The notes below the pieces were generated by a model, which ran no database searches, was not told the DNA's origin, and was given only the letters and a program-made list of their open reading frames with translations. Below, piece after piece: positions 1 through 11,500 of a stretch of DNA of 64,000 nucleotides. The stretch comes from Heracleum sosnowskyi (taxonomy: Eukaryota; Streptophyta; Magnoliopsida; Apiales; Apiaceae): positions 10,813,044 through 10,877,043 of the forward strand of contig CM061243.1 in the NCBI GenBank assembly GCA_030848705.1. Direction: 5' to 3'. The position numbers were made by a program, and so were the translations under genes. Each line of letters opens with the position of its first letter. The stretch's first letter is position 1.

Positions 1-1238
1 TTGTTGCACATTCCAATTACAAGGTATATCAAATGGATGTGAAGAGTGCTTTTCTGAACGGGGAGTTAGAAGAAGAAGTGTATGTGGAACAACCTCCAGG
101 TTTTGAGGATTCAAAACTGGCAGACTTTGTGTACTTTCTATTCAAAGCTCTCTATGGACTCAAACAAGCTCCAAGGACATGGTATGACACTCTCTCTGAA
201 TTCTTACTTGAAAATGATTTTACAAGAGGTGTTGTAGACAAAACTCTCTTTGTCAAAAAGCATAAAAATGATTTGATATTGGTGCAAGTATATGTTGATG
301 ACATAATATTTGGTTCTACTAATGATGATATATGCAAGAGATTTGCTAAGTTAATGCAGAGTCGTTATGAAATGAGCATGATGGGTGAATTGTCATTCTT
401 TCTTGGATTGCAAGTATACCAAAAACAAGATGGTATATTCATTTGTCAGTCTAAGTACATCAAGGATCTTCTTAAGAAGTATCAAATGGAAGACTCATCT
501 ACAGCAAAGACTCCTATGCCAACTGCCACTAAGCTTGATAAGGATGAAACTGGTAAGAAGGTTGACATCACAGGCTACAGAGGTATGATAGGCTCATTAC
601 TTTATCTCACTGCAAGTAGACCAGATATAATGTTTGCAACATGCTTGTGTGCTAGATTTCAGTCTGATCCTAAAGAATCTCATCTAATAGCTGTTAAGCG
701 AATATTTAGATATCTTAAGGGGACCCCAAATCTTGGAATTTGGTACCCTAAAGATACAGGATTTGATCTTATTGGATACACAGACTCTGATTTTGCAGGT
801 TGTAAGATTGATCGGAAGAGTACTTCAGGAAGCTGTCAGTTTCTTGGAAGAAGATTGGTTTCCTGGCATAGCAAGAAGCAGCATTCAGTGTCCACATCAA
901 CAGCTGAGGCTGAATACATTGCTGCTGGTAGCTGTTGTGCTCAGATATTGTGGATGAGAAACCAACTCCGTGACTATGGACTTCTGTTGACAAAGATTCC
1001 TATATTTTGCGACAACACAAGTGCCATAGCAATCTCAAACAACCCAGTGCAACACTCGAGGACGAAGCACATCGACATCAGGTATCATTTTATCCGAGAG
1101 CATGTCATGAATGGAACTGTGGAGTTACACTTTGTACCCACAGAGGATCAAATTGCAGACATCTTTACTAAACCGCTTGATGAATCCACTTTCAATAAGC
1201 TGGTTGGTGAACTTGGGATGTTAAATCTTTCTAATTGA
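1..1238 (+). CDS. E1 pol C-terminal part: reverse transcriptase and RNase H (partial)
   Basis: The reading frame is already open at the left edge and ends with TGA at 1236-1238. It begins in the Copia reverse transcriptase domain (QMDVKSAFLNGELEEEVYVE), then GLKQAP, and carries the catalytic YVDDIIFGS motif. RNase H follows with YTDSDFAG, RKSTSGSCQFLG and STAEAEYIAA, and the DNTSAIAISNNP and TKHIDIRYHFIREH blocks near the end. The enzyme copies element RNA into DNA in cytoplasmic particles. About 410 residues lie in the window without frameshift or internal stop, so this part looks undamaged. Its closest relative in the window is the pol of E3 (21800-22998); E2 pol is more distant. Confidence 0.95.
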   Translation, partial: VAHSNYKVYQMDVKSAFLNGELEEEVYVEQPPGFEDSKLADFVYFLFKALYGLKQAPRTWYDTLSEFLLENDFTRGVVDKTLFVKKHKNDLILVQVYVDDIIFGSTNDDICKRFAKLMQSRYEMSMMGELSFFLGLQVYQKQDGIFICQSKYIKDLLKKYQMEDSSTAKTPMPTATKLDKDETGKKVDITGYRGMIGSLLYLTASRPDIMFATCLCARFQSDPKESHLIAVKRIFRYLKGTPNLGIWYPKDTGFDLIGYTDSDFAGCKIDRKSTSGSCQFLGRRLVSWHSKKQHSVSTSTAEAEYIAAGSCCAQILWMRNQLRDYGLLLTKIPIFCDNTSAIAISNNPVQHSRTKHIDIRYHFIREHVMNGTVELHFVPTEDQIADIFTKPLDESTFNKLVGELGMLNLSN

Positions 1239-1733
1239 TTTTGATTAGAAGTCAGTAACTGCAGAGAGTCCTGGTGAATACATGAGTTTAAGAATTCCTA
1301 TATCCTTAGGACTCGTGAATTTATTTTCTGGAACAATTCTCGTAGTTAGGATTTTTATACTAATTTTATGTCATAATTATGGATGATATATCTTCTGGCA
1401 TTTAATTAGTTATTAATTCTAAAAATTATTTAAGTGCTAATATTTGTTCTAAATATTCAAGCATTTATTTAATTTGAACTAATTTGCTTTGTTTTTAACA
1501 TTGTAGATTAATGCAGCATAATTGATTAGATTTTAATTGGTTAATATCACTCAATGATATTTAATTGATTTTATTCTAAGAAAATTGTGAATTTTCTGTT
1601 AAGAATTGATTTTGGTAAATTTGAAAAGATTTATTAGAATTAAAACTAGGCAGGAAATAAAAATTCTGATTTTTAAAACAAGAACAGGTTTTAAAATGAA
1701 GACAGAAGCAAAAAATATCGAATTTAGGAAATT

Positions 1734-2296
1734 CGATAGTTTTTCAAGTACATAGATAAATCTATCGAATTTAATTTTCGATAGTTTTTGAAAAGGAAAA
1801 GAAAATCTATCGAAAACATTTCTCGATAGTTTTTGAGAAAATTTTAAAATATATCGAAGGAATTCAATTAATTCAATATTTAGAATTCTCGATAGATTTT
1901 ACAAAACAAAATGGAAAAGCATCGAAGTGAATTTTAGTTCATTTAATATTTAAAATTCTCGATACTTTTTCAATAATTACCTCGATAGTTTTTGGATTTT
2001 TCAAAGAAGTAACTTTCGATAGTTTTTCAGAAATCCGTTTCAACTTCAAAATTCTCATATACTTCGATAGTTTTTAGAAAACCATCGAGTACAGATGACC
2101 ATTTTGCCCCTCTGAAAATCCATCGATAGTTCATTTAAAAAACTATCGAACTGTAAAAAGACCATTTTGCCCCTCAGTTTCAAACGTATATAACATTGCC
2201 TTAAGCTCTTTTCTTTTCAGTTTTCCAGATCTGAGAAAAAGCTTTCGTTTTATATGCTTACAAAGAGATACACAAAAACAATAACACATTCGATAG
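1734..2296 (+). promoter_or_regulatory. E1 internal array of CGATAG motifs
   Basis: CGATAG or its complement CTATCG occurs about 12 times in about 560 bp, usually as TCGATAGTTTTT, with further variants such as CATCGA. Copies lie in both orientations; one inverted pair (about 2120-2150) could form a hairpin. The same motif recurs in the E1 LTR (7167-7420). Its place just before a TATA-like box and the env-like ORF suggests a control region (inference). Confidence 0.7.
2187..2195 (+). promoter_or_regulatory. Possible TATA box of an internal E1 promoter
   Basis: TATATAACA follows directly after the dense part of the CGATAG array and precedes the env-like start codon by about 430 bp. The order array-then-TATA matches the E1 LTR. 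Transcription from it is inferred, not shown. Confidence 0.4.
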
Positions 2297-2620
2297 TTTT
2301 CTCCATTTTTAACCAAGAAAAGCTTAAAAAGTTTACTGTTTTTCATTGTTAAACTCGTTTTAACCGTGAAAACTTTACTGTTTAAGTTTTTAGACATTTC
2401 TGATTGGGAAACCATCGAACTTGACATTTGAATTGAATATTGGTTAGTATTCAAGGGTTCTAACGTTTACAAGTGTTCGAATTTTTGTGTTAGTGTTAAA
2501 AGGGGTAAAATTGTTTTGAGGGTAATTTTTTTTGTTAAGAGTTTGATTAATTAGAAATAATTAATTAAATTTAAAGGAAAAATAGTTTTGGTTATTTAAA
2601 TTTTCTGGAATTTTTAAAAT

Positions 2621-5600
2621 ATGGCTGGAGAATTTATTATTACCAAGACTAATCATGTCTCGTTTCAAAATCTGCAAGCCATTACGAATCCTCAAATTCG
2701 TGCATGGGCAGAGTTTTTGAATATACGTTCATTAGTGGCATACGCTGTAAGTACTCCCGTAGTCCTTTGTATCGATCAATTGACTGCGTTGTACACAACC
2801 GCCACGGATACAAGTGAGAATAATATAAGGTCCTTCAGTTTTGTTGTGCCAGGGGGCAGGACAATCAGGGTGACGGAACATGATTTTAATAGAATTTTAC
2901 ATTTTCCAACAGAAAATCTTGTTCCTGATCCCACAACTGAGGAAATACATGCTTTCTTCACTCTTATCAGAAGTCAACAACCTAACTTCTTGGTGGGAGA
3001 GTTCCTAAAGCATTACCTGCCAAAGCCATGGCATTTTTTCTTTCATACCCTGATACATGTTTTTACTGCCAAGCTAACAAATCTGCATGGCATTCCCTTA
3101 TTCCTTCAAAAGATAGGGTTTGCCATTGCGAACAACAGGCATATTAACATAGGACGGATAGTGATTGATCAAGTAATTCTGTACATGGGACCACTGGATG
3201 AAAGAACATGCATAAATGAAGATGTGCTCTGTTTCTATCCTAGGTTCCTACAGCTAATTCTCAATGATATCTTAACAGATGATGAACGAGAGATCTTTGA
3301 AGGTGAAGCCAACCAGGAGTGCATGAGAATGAAGAGCAATGCCATAACCGCTCTCATTAGGAAGATCAACTATCTTCCAGGGGTACCCACTGTTCTCACT
3401 GAATATCTAAGAACGGTGCCCCTACCACTTCTACCCCCAGGGGAACAGGTAAATCAAGGTAATATTCCACAACCTGAACCTGTAATGGCACCTGTACCAA
3501 TGGATGTTGATCCAGAGCCCTCAGTGGCCATTCCTGACCAGGAGGTTGCAAACCCACAACCTCTAACCACGGTCGAAGAGCCTTTGAACGAGCCAAATGA
3601 AAACATAAATGATGCTCCTTCCCCTCCTATACCCAGTAAAGAAACATCCCTGAGTGTAGAGGGAGATAGTGCCAAAGCAGCACCACATAAGGAGATACAC
3701 CCTTCAACAGCAGCTCTGCCTTCCTCTAAAAGGAGAAGAACAGAAACTGAGGCAACTGCTGATACTTCATTTCTCTCATTCAAAGAGCCCTTTACTGATT
3801 TTTCTGATGCTGATTGGGCTACGCTAACGAAAGCAATATCTGAACCAATAGCTCAATCAAGTAAGGAGGAATTGACGGAAGCAACTGATGTTCCGACCAT
3901 ATTACGGTCAGGTTCACTGGTTGAAGGTTCTCTGAACCAAGGGTCTTCACAGACGTCGAGAGAAGGCTTTGACCTAAATGCACAATCTAAAAGGTCATTG
4001 TCTACCTCCCCAGATGGAACATATCTGGATCCTGCGGGTAAAGGGTCTGACGTAGGTGCAGATCGGCAACTCGTTGACAGTGAATCAATTACTATTGAGG
4101 AGTCAATTGAGGTGAAGTCTTTACAGACTCACGAGGAAGATTCGGGATCTCTGCTGTTAAATGAGCCTGTTTCTAACCCCCTAGAGATTCAAACTCTAGA
4201 TCCTACAAAGGATATATCATCTAAGGATGATCAGCAACTTGGTTTAACCAAGGACGGGGACTTGCGAAGCCCCATTGCACCACCGGTGACCTCCTTAAGG
4301 ACGGCTACGGTGTTTTCTTCTGCAGGTACAACCATCACAATGGATTTGAGTGAAACACAAACACTTACACCTGGCCTGAGTGGGAAAGGAAAAATGAGTG
4401 AAACACTAACAGAAACTGTGAGTGAACACCCAGAGCCAAACGTGAGGAGTGACACCCAAACCCTAACTCATATTGATGATCTGCTGTTACCAACAGAAAG
4501 AGAGCTACAAGTTCAATCTTCCCTCAAGGAGATGACAGTTCATGATAAAGAAGGAAATCCATTATTCAAGGTTCCACTGCGACCTTCCTTTGACCAAGGG
4601 ATCACCTCCAGTCAAGACAATGTTTCTTTAAAGTCTATTCAAGAGAAAGTTGACTTGGCTGCAGCTGATTCTAGAAGAACATTCAGGGTCATTGGCAGTG
4701 CATCTGGCACTATAACAGGTACGAAGCAGGCAGTGGACTCCTTAAAGAAGGAAGCTATAGAAGAGCTGGTCGATTTGAGGATGGACGTAAGGGAGCTTAA
4801 AGATGGATTCATGAATGAAGTAACTGCACTGTCCCAGGGACATGAAGCTTTGAAAGAGGACGTTCTGGTTATCCGGGATGGTCAAGCGCGGGTGAAGGAT
4901 GCAATGGACAACCTTTCAAGAGTGGAGTCTAGACTCAATAGGAGGCTGGATCATATGGAAAAGACTACCAACTCAAGATTGGAAAACATTGACCTGTCGT
5001 TAGCTTCTATAAATGACTTTAATAAGCAGCTTATGGATTTCTTGGAGAATCAAGGCGATGGAGTACAGTCTATATGGAGTATGCTGAAAAGCCAACAATC
5101 TGGACAACCTGGCCCCTCCTATCAACAACCTGATCCTTCTAATGTCTTTTATGCTGAGGATGCTTTTATCGAGGATTCCTCAACTAAGGGGGAGAAAGTT
5201 GGAGAAGGGGAGAAGGAGCAAACTAAGGATAGATGGAGAGTTTGGGAAACAGTTGAAGCTATTCCTATCAGGCAGTACTGGATAGAAGAACTTGTGGAGG
5301 AAGAGAAGAGTGAAGAGGAATTTGAATTCATGCAAGAGCAACCTATTCAAGAGGAGCATGAACCATATTATCCTGAACCAATAGATCATCCTATCTTGGA
5401 TGAGGATATTATGGAAGAAGAATCAAATTCTCTGTCACCAGAAGAAGAAGCTGCCTTGGAAGCAATAAGAGCTCAGAGAGCTGCAATAGATGCCAGGCAA
5501 GCTGAGAAAGAAAAATAGCAAGCAATTCTGAGAAGTGAAAAGCTAAAGAGAATGAAGGTGTATAATGAAGTGAGGAAGAAGAAGATGATAGATCTGGCAA

Positions 5601-6427
5601 AGAAAGATGGTACTGAATGGGAAATGGCTTATAAAACCTTTTGTGGAGTTGAAGACGGATTACAAGTCAACGACAATGCGGAGGTGGAAGTCATTATTCA
5701 GGACATCAGAAGTGCTAATCTTGATGATCAGACTTACTTCAAAGCACTGAGAAGCTCTATAATCTGTCTGAATGCTGGGGTTAAAGCAAATGGTGCCTGG
5801 AGCTTATTAATCAGTTTTCTGGAGAAAGGTACATTTGTGATTTCTACTAAGTTTTTAGAACAGAGGACATATACAGAATTGCAGGCTATACTCATCAAGA
5901 TCCAAAGAACTACAAGGCTAAATGAACTGCTCCGAGAGCATGTTAAGGAGATCGTGATGAAAGTCAGTCCAGAGATTACTGAAGATCCTCCAATGGTTAG
6001 ATTCATGACGAATGACTTGTTCAGAATCTGCTATTTGACTGAGGGCAAACTGAGGGACTACCCAAGCAACTATCTAATCTCAGTTGAGAAGTATCTTAGA
6101 TCCACTGGATTCTCTTCAACGGAGAAGGACAAAGCAGCAGACACTCTTAGAAGATTTCTAATGGAGAATGTTCCTTACTATAGGAAAAGAGTGGAAAGAG
6201 GATTGGAAGTGCATACCAGACTGCCAAACATGCCAAAGCCAAACAAGAAAGATGTTAACATTGCATGGTTGTGGGCTGGAGTGGGTCAAGAGGTTGAGTA
6301 TATTGGAAGACACATCCGAGGAGCAATCCTTAAACCTGGAGAACCACTGCACTATCCATCAGTGATTTATTATCAAGCTGCTAACTCCGATCCAATGATT
6401 GAAGAAGGTGAGATTGGAATGGACTGA
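2621..6427 (+). CDS. E1 env-like ORF downstream of pol, with one in-frame TAG
   Basis: One reading frame of 1,268 codons runs from ATG 2621 to TGA 6425-6427, broken only by TAG at 5516-5518. Before the TAG there are 965 codons. An N-terminal globular part (about 1-270, rich in aromatic and hydrophobic residues) is followed by a long low-complexity Ser/Thr/Pro/Glu-rich stretch (about 270-660), a predicted coiled coil (about 720-840) and a very acidic tail. After the TAG comes a Lys-rich helical start and a second globular part of about 290 residues. I see no clear signal peptide or strong membrane segment, so 'env-like' refers to position only. Sirevirus env-like ORFs are known for coiled coils and, in SIRE1, stop suppression. 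The function of this protein is unknown. The TAG could be a simple mutation of a Gln codon. Confidence 0.75.
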
Positions 6428-6645
6428 ATGATGAAGCAAAGAACAAGAGAACTATCAGCTCAGACTAGAGGAGCAACTTCATTGTATAAAGTTTAATTGT
6501 TTTTTGAATTATGAAATCTGGAAATGTATAAATATCTGATCCAGAATGCATTAATATTATTACGCTGTCTTACTTTAAGTAGTTTCATGTTTCCTTAGTT
6601 AGTTGAGTTATCCTCGAAGTATTTGCTTGTCGAACTCTATCCAAT
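6428..6645 (+). other. E1 3' untranslated internal region
   Basis: Short non-coding stretch between the env-like stop and the polypurine tract. It resembles the E3 segment at about 24900-25135 (shared phrases such as GAAATCTGGAAATGT and TGATCCAGAA), which supports a common lineage of E1 and E3. Confidence 0.6.
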
Positions 6646-6660
6646 CAAATAGGGGGAGAT
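6646..6660 (+). other. E1 polypurine tract
   Basis: CAAATAGGGGGAGAT lies directly before the TG that starts the 3' LTR. The same tract precedes the E3 3' LTR (25136-25149). It primes plus-strand DNA synthesis in LTR elements. Confidence 0.85.
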
Positions 6661-7783
6661 TGTAAAGCATAATGTAACATAAGATCTAAAAGAGATAACT
6701 ACAACTCAACAAAGGACAAGACAAACAATAATATTAACTGAAGCACAGGAATCCAGAATCAAAGAAGAAAAGGTAAACTCAAAAAATCAAAATACGTTAT
6801 GTATTTTTGAAGTCCGTAAACAGGTCACGGAAAGAAGTTCATGAAAATGTTCAAGCCTCAGTGACAGCAATGGAAACAAGACTTTGAAGATGACAGAAGT
6901 ATGTGAATGATTTAGGGTTCAGTACCACGGGATTCCAGTGATGAAGCAACCAGAACGACAAGGGACGTATCAGCAGCATTGTATTGAAGATATAAAATAA
7001 GAATTGATCAAGTGTTATTCATCTGTGAACCAGACCAGTTGCACTAGATGACGGCACTAAAAAGATCAAGTTGTTTTATCGTCTCAGAAGAAATTGATAC
7101 AGTCTATTTCTTAAACACCCAGAAGCTCAGTGGAATCATTTATGGACTAAAGACAAGAAAGAGAAATTCGATGGTTTTTCTAATTGAAAAACTATCGAAT
7201 GGTAGTTGAAATGATTAATTAAAAACCAAAGTAAATTAGTTTGGCATCCGATAGTTTTGATTTAAAAACTATCGAATGACAAATTAATTTATTTAATTCG
7301 ATGGATTTTTATTCATTCGATGGTTTTTTATTATGGGAGCAGGTGAAAAGAATTCCTTTTCTGAAAGGTTGATGAAGATCCAACGGCCAGGATTGTTTCT
7401 ACAATTCTCATTCGATGGTTTTTCAAAACAGACTATAATTAATACAGAGAGAAGATTGTGTCTTCTTCAGTTAAGGTATTCAACACAGACACATAACTGA
7501 GAGAGAGAAGAGCCGGAGAAAATTACCAGAGAAATTAATAGTGCTCAGAACTTGATTATTGTTTTGTATTTGTGTTACCTTAAACTCATTGACGCTAATC
7601 TACGGATTAGAAATTGTAGCACCCCTCGAGGTTTATATTTATAAAAAGATATATTCCCCGAAACTTGATTTGGTTTGGTGTGTTTGATTTCGTTATAGAA
7701 CTGAAAGTTTAATCCGCGAACGAAATTAAATTATTTGTGAGTATCGTATTCAACCCCCTTTCTACGATACTTTGGACCTAACA
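6661..7783 (+). repeat. E1 3' LTR
   Basis: 1,123 bp, starting TGTAAAGC after the polypurine tract and ending CCTAACA, the same end as the E2 and E3 LTRs. At least seven CGATAG/CGATGG motifs lie at 7167-7420 in both orientations. The pairs at 7167-7199 and 7249-7278 are inverted and could form hairpins. A TATA-like box (TATAATTAATAC, about 7434) follows the array. Confidence 0.85.
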
Positions 7784-8569
7784 ATCCACAAACTTAAGTA
7801 GTAAAAACTGGTTGCCTAAACTCTCATGTAAAACATAAAATCCGATTTTTATATCTAAACTCTGTATTTTGATATCCTTTCATTTGGATATATCTTTTAT
7901 TCTTCACCCCCTTCATATATATATATATATATATTTTTATTTTATTTTTTTTTAATTTTTCCAGTAATCAGTGGTTGGCACTAGTCACCAAAAATCAAAG
8001 ATTTTAGCCCTTATTTCATACAATAAGTTCCTGGATCTTTCTAGGCACAACATGATCTCAAAGGAATTTGTGCTCTTTTTGGCATCTTTTGATTTGAGGG
8101 TGAATTATTTATAATTAATAATCAGAGTTTAGACTTTTCATCAGTTAATGTAATTAATTTATGAGAGAAAATGCAAACAGCTAATACAACTTCAGTGTAT
8201 AGAATCAATAAACTAAGAGGTGCTATAAATATAAAGACAGTATCATGCTGTGTTAACTTACTGCACATATTTGAGATCAGAATCTAAACAACTCTTAAGG
8301 ATTCACAATTACTTACTGAGAATTATGTTTCATACAAATTTCTTCATTGGTCCATATGTTTCAGACAAAATTACAATCATAGTATAGCATTAGACTGTAA
8401 CTATCAGAGTTTAACCTCAGACTTCAACCGACAGAGTATGACTAACAGAGTTTAGCATCAGAGTTTACTTTCAGAGTTTATGACACTGGTACTCATAACA
8501 AGTAATACATGCAAGGAATCATGAGCAGAAAAATTAAACATGTATAGTTTTTGAGTCTAACCCGTATCT
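7784..8569 (-). other. E2 region downstream of pol, with CAGAGTTT motifs
   Basis: No gene seen. Five CAGAGTTT motifs lie between 8122 and 8480, the densest group at 8440-8480. A run of alternating AT lies near 7912-7935, next to T-rich DNA. Relative to E2's direction the motifs come after pol and before the AT run, the same order as in the E1 spacer. An env-like ORF of E2, if present, would be beyond the E1 insertion. Confidence 0.6.
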
Positions 8570-11500
8570 CTAGTCGAAACCAGAGATCATTCCAAGTTCA
8601 TTTACCAATCTTGTAAAAGTAGCTTCACTCAAAGGTTTGGTGAAGATATCTGCAAGTTGTTGGTCTGTAGACACAAAATGAAGCTCAATGTTTCCTTCTT
8701 CCACATGTTCTCTGATAAAATGATATCTTATGCTGATGTGCTTGGTCATGGAGTGCTGTACTGGATTTCCTGTCATAGCAATAGCACTTTGGTTATCACA
8801 GAAAATAGGTATTTTAGAGTACCTCAAACCATAATCCAGCAACTGATTCTTCATCCACAGAATCTGTGCACAACAGCTACCAGCTGCTATATACTCTGCT
8901 TCTGCTGTGGATGTGGAAATTGATTTCTGTTTCTTGCTGTACCAAGAAACCAATCTGTCACCTAAGAATTGACAGCTTCCACTTGTACTTTTTCTGTCTA
9001 TCTTACAGCCTGCAAAATCTGCATCAGAGTAACCAATTAACTTAAACTCTGATTCTCTAGGATACCACAGACCCAAGGTTATGGTTCCTTTGAGATATTT
9101 GAAAATCCTTTTTACAGTTGTTAGATGAGGCTCTCTGGGATCTGCTTGAAATCTTGCACAAAGACATGTTGCATACATGATATCAGGTCTACTTGCAGTA
9201 AGATACAGTAAAGACCCTATCATTCCTCTGTAGTTTGTCATATCTACTGAGGCTCCTGTGTCTTTGTCTAGCTTTGTTGCAGTAGCCATGGGAGTTGTGG
9301 CAGATGAACTATCAAGCATACCAAATTTCTTGAGAAGATTTCTGGTATATTTTTCTTGATTGATAAAAATACCATCATCTGTTTGCTTGACCTGTAAGCC
9401 TAGAAAGTAACTAAGCTCTCCCATCATGCTCATTTGGTACCTGGATTGCATGAGCTTTGCAAACTTCTTACAAAGTTTGTCATTAGTAGATCCAAAGATA
9501 ATATCATCTACATAAATTTGAACTAAAAGCAAATCATCACCAGAATTGAAATAAAACAAGGTTTTATCAATTGTACCTCTTGTGAACCCACTTTCTAAAA
9601 GAAATTGAGCAAGAGTTTCATACCATGCTCTAGGTGCTTGCTTTAGTCCATATAATGCCTTGTCAAGCCTGTAGACATAATCTGGATGCTTGGGATCTAC
9701 AAATCCTGGTGGTTGTTCAACAAACACTTCTTCTTCAAGCTTCCCATTGAGAAAAGCACTTTTCACATCCATCTGAAAGACTTTAAACTTCTTGTGTGCA
9801 GCATAGGCCAGAAAAATTCTTATGGCTTCCAATCTTGCAACTGGAGCAAAGGTTTCATCATAATCAATTCCTTCCTGTTGTGAATAACCTTTAGCCACAA
9901 GTCTAGCCTTGTTTCTTGTAATCACACCTTCACTGTCAGTCTTGTTTCTAAAAACCCACTTTGTACCTTCAATTGATCTATTCTTTGGTCTAGGTACAAG
10001 TGTCCAGACTTCATTTCTTTCAAATTCATTTAACTCTTCTTGCATTGCTGTAATCCAATTAGCATCTTGAAGAGCTTCCTCCACCTTCTTTGGTTCTGTT
10101 TGAGACAAGAAAGTATGATACAGACACTCATTATTTGTTGCACTTCTAGTTCTCACACTAGCATCAGGATCTCCAATTATGAGATCTGGTGTGTGTGCCT
10201 GTGTCCACTTTCTTGCTGTTGGTAAGTGGTTTCTTGCATCATTATTGGATCCTCCCCCTTGATCCATGCTCTCCTGATTCATATGTTGACTTTCTGCAGC
10301 ATCTGAGGCTCCCCCTGAATTGGATGGCTCAGAGTTTGAACTGTCAGAGTTTGAATCAGTTTCCTCAACTGACTCATTTTCTGTGTCTTGTTGAGCTTCT
10401 TCACGCTCCCCCTCAACTGGTTCTCTATGTTGTTCAATTTGAGAATTTTCAGTTTCTCCAGTATTTACCAGTAGAGGTTCAGAGTATGCTTCGTCAGAGT
10501 TTATCAGAACCGCTTCATCAGAGTTTGTCGGTACTGCTTCATCAGAGTTTACATCATCAGAGAATAAATCTTCATTTTCAAAGCGCAGTTGATCATATTC
10601 ATCTAAGTCATCAAGTCCAGTTATTTTCTTGTCATCAAATGACACATGTATAGACTCCATGATCACCTTTGTTCTCAGATTGTATACTCTGAATGCTTTT
10701 GTTGACAATGGATAGCCAACAAAAATTCCTTCATCAGCTTTTAACTCGAACTTGGTCAACTGTTCAGGATGAGTCTTCAACACAAAGCATTTGCATCCAA
10801 ATATATGAAAATATTTCAAATTTGGCTTCTTATTTTTCACCATCTCATATGGTGTTTTCCCATGCTTGTTAATCAGTGTAGCATTTTGAGTAAAACAAGC
10901 AGTTTGAACAGCTTCTGCCCAGAAATAGGTTGGCAACTTTGCTTCTTCAAGCATAGTTCTGGCAGCTTCAATTAAAGTTCTGTTCTTTCTTTCAACTACA
11001 CCATTCTGCTGTGGAGTTCCAGGTGCAGAAAACTCTTGTTTCACTCCTCTTTCCTTGCAGAAAGCTTCCATGATTGAGTTTCTGAATTCAGTTCCATTAT
11101 CACTTCTTATAATTTTCACTTTGTGATGTGATCCTTTGTCTAGTAGGTTTACATGATCCATCAGAGTTTGAGCAGTTTCATCCTTCTTTGATAAGAAATA
11201 CACCCATGTATATCTAGTATATTCATCAACAATTACTAGAGCATATTTCTTTCTGCCCATAGACATCACATTCACTGGTCCAAAGAGATCAACATGTAGA
11301 AGATGATAAGGTTCCACTACTGAAGATTCAGATTTGCTCTTGAAAGATGACTTCCTTTGCTTGGCCTTTTGACAAGAATCACACAGACCATCTAAGCTTA
11401 GTATTGACTTTGGAAGTCCCCTTACAAGATCTTTTCGTATAAGTTCATTGATGTTGTTCAAGTTTAGATGAGAGAGCTTCTTATGCCATTTCCAACTCTC

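Larger units (their letters stand above)
1..7783 (+). mobile_element. E1: Ty1/Copia Sirevirus-like LTR retrotransposon, 5' part outside the window
   Basis: The order seen is the end of pol (reverse transcriptase and RNase H), a 1.4-kb non-coding spacer, a long env-like ORF, a polypurine tract and the 3' LTR. An extra ORF between pol and the 3' LTR is the hallmark of the Sirevirus/SIRE lineage of Copia elements (family knowledge). The 5' LTR, gag and most of pol lie left of the window, so no target duplication can be checked. The base right after the LTR starts sequence assigned to E2, so E1 appears to be inserted in E2. This nesting is inference. Confidence 0.85.

Noticed and set aside
2143..2454. 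103-codon minus-strand ORF before the env-like gene
   Set aside because: Lies in the motif-rich spacer and leader, with no domain and no homologous ORF in E3.
10189..10653. 154-codon plus-strand ORF opposite E2 pol
   Set aside because: Mirror of an intact pol over a low-complexity stretch; no recognisable domain.
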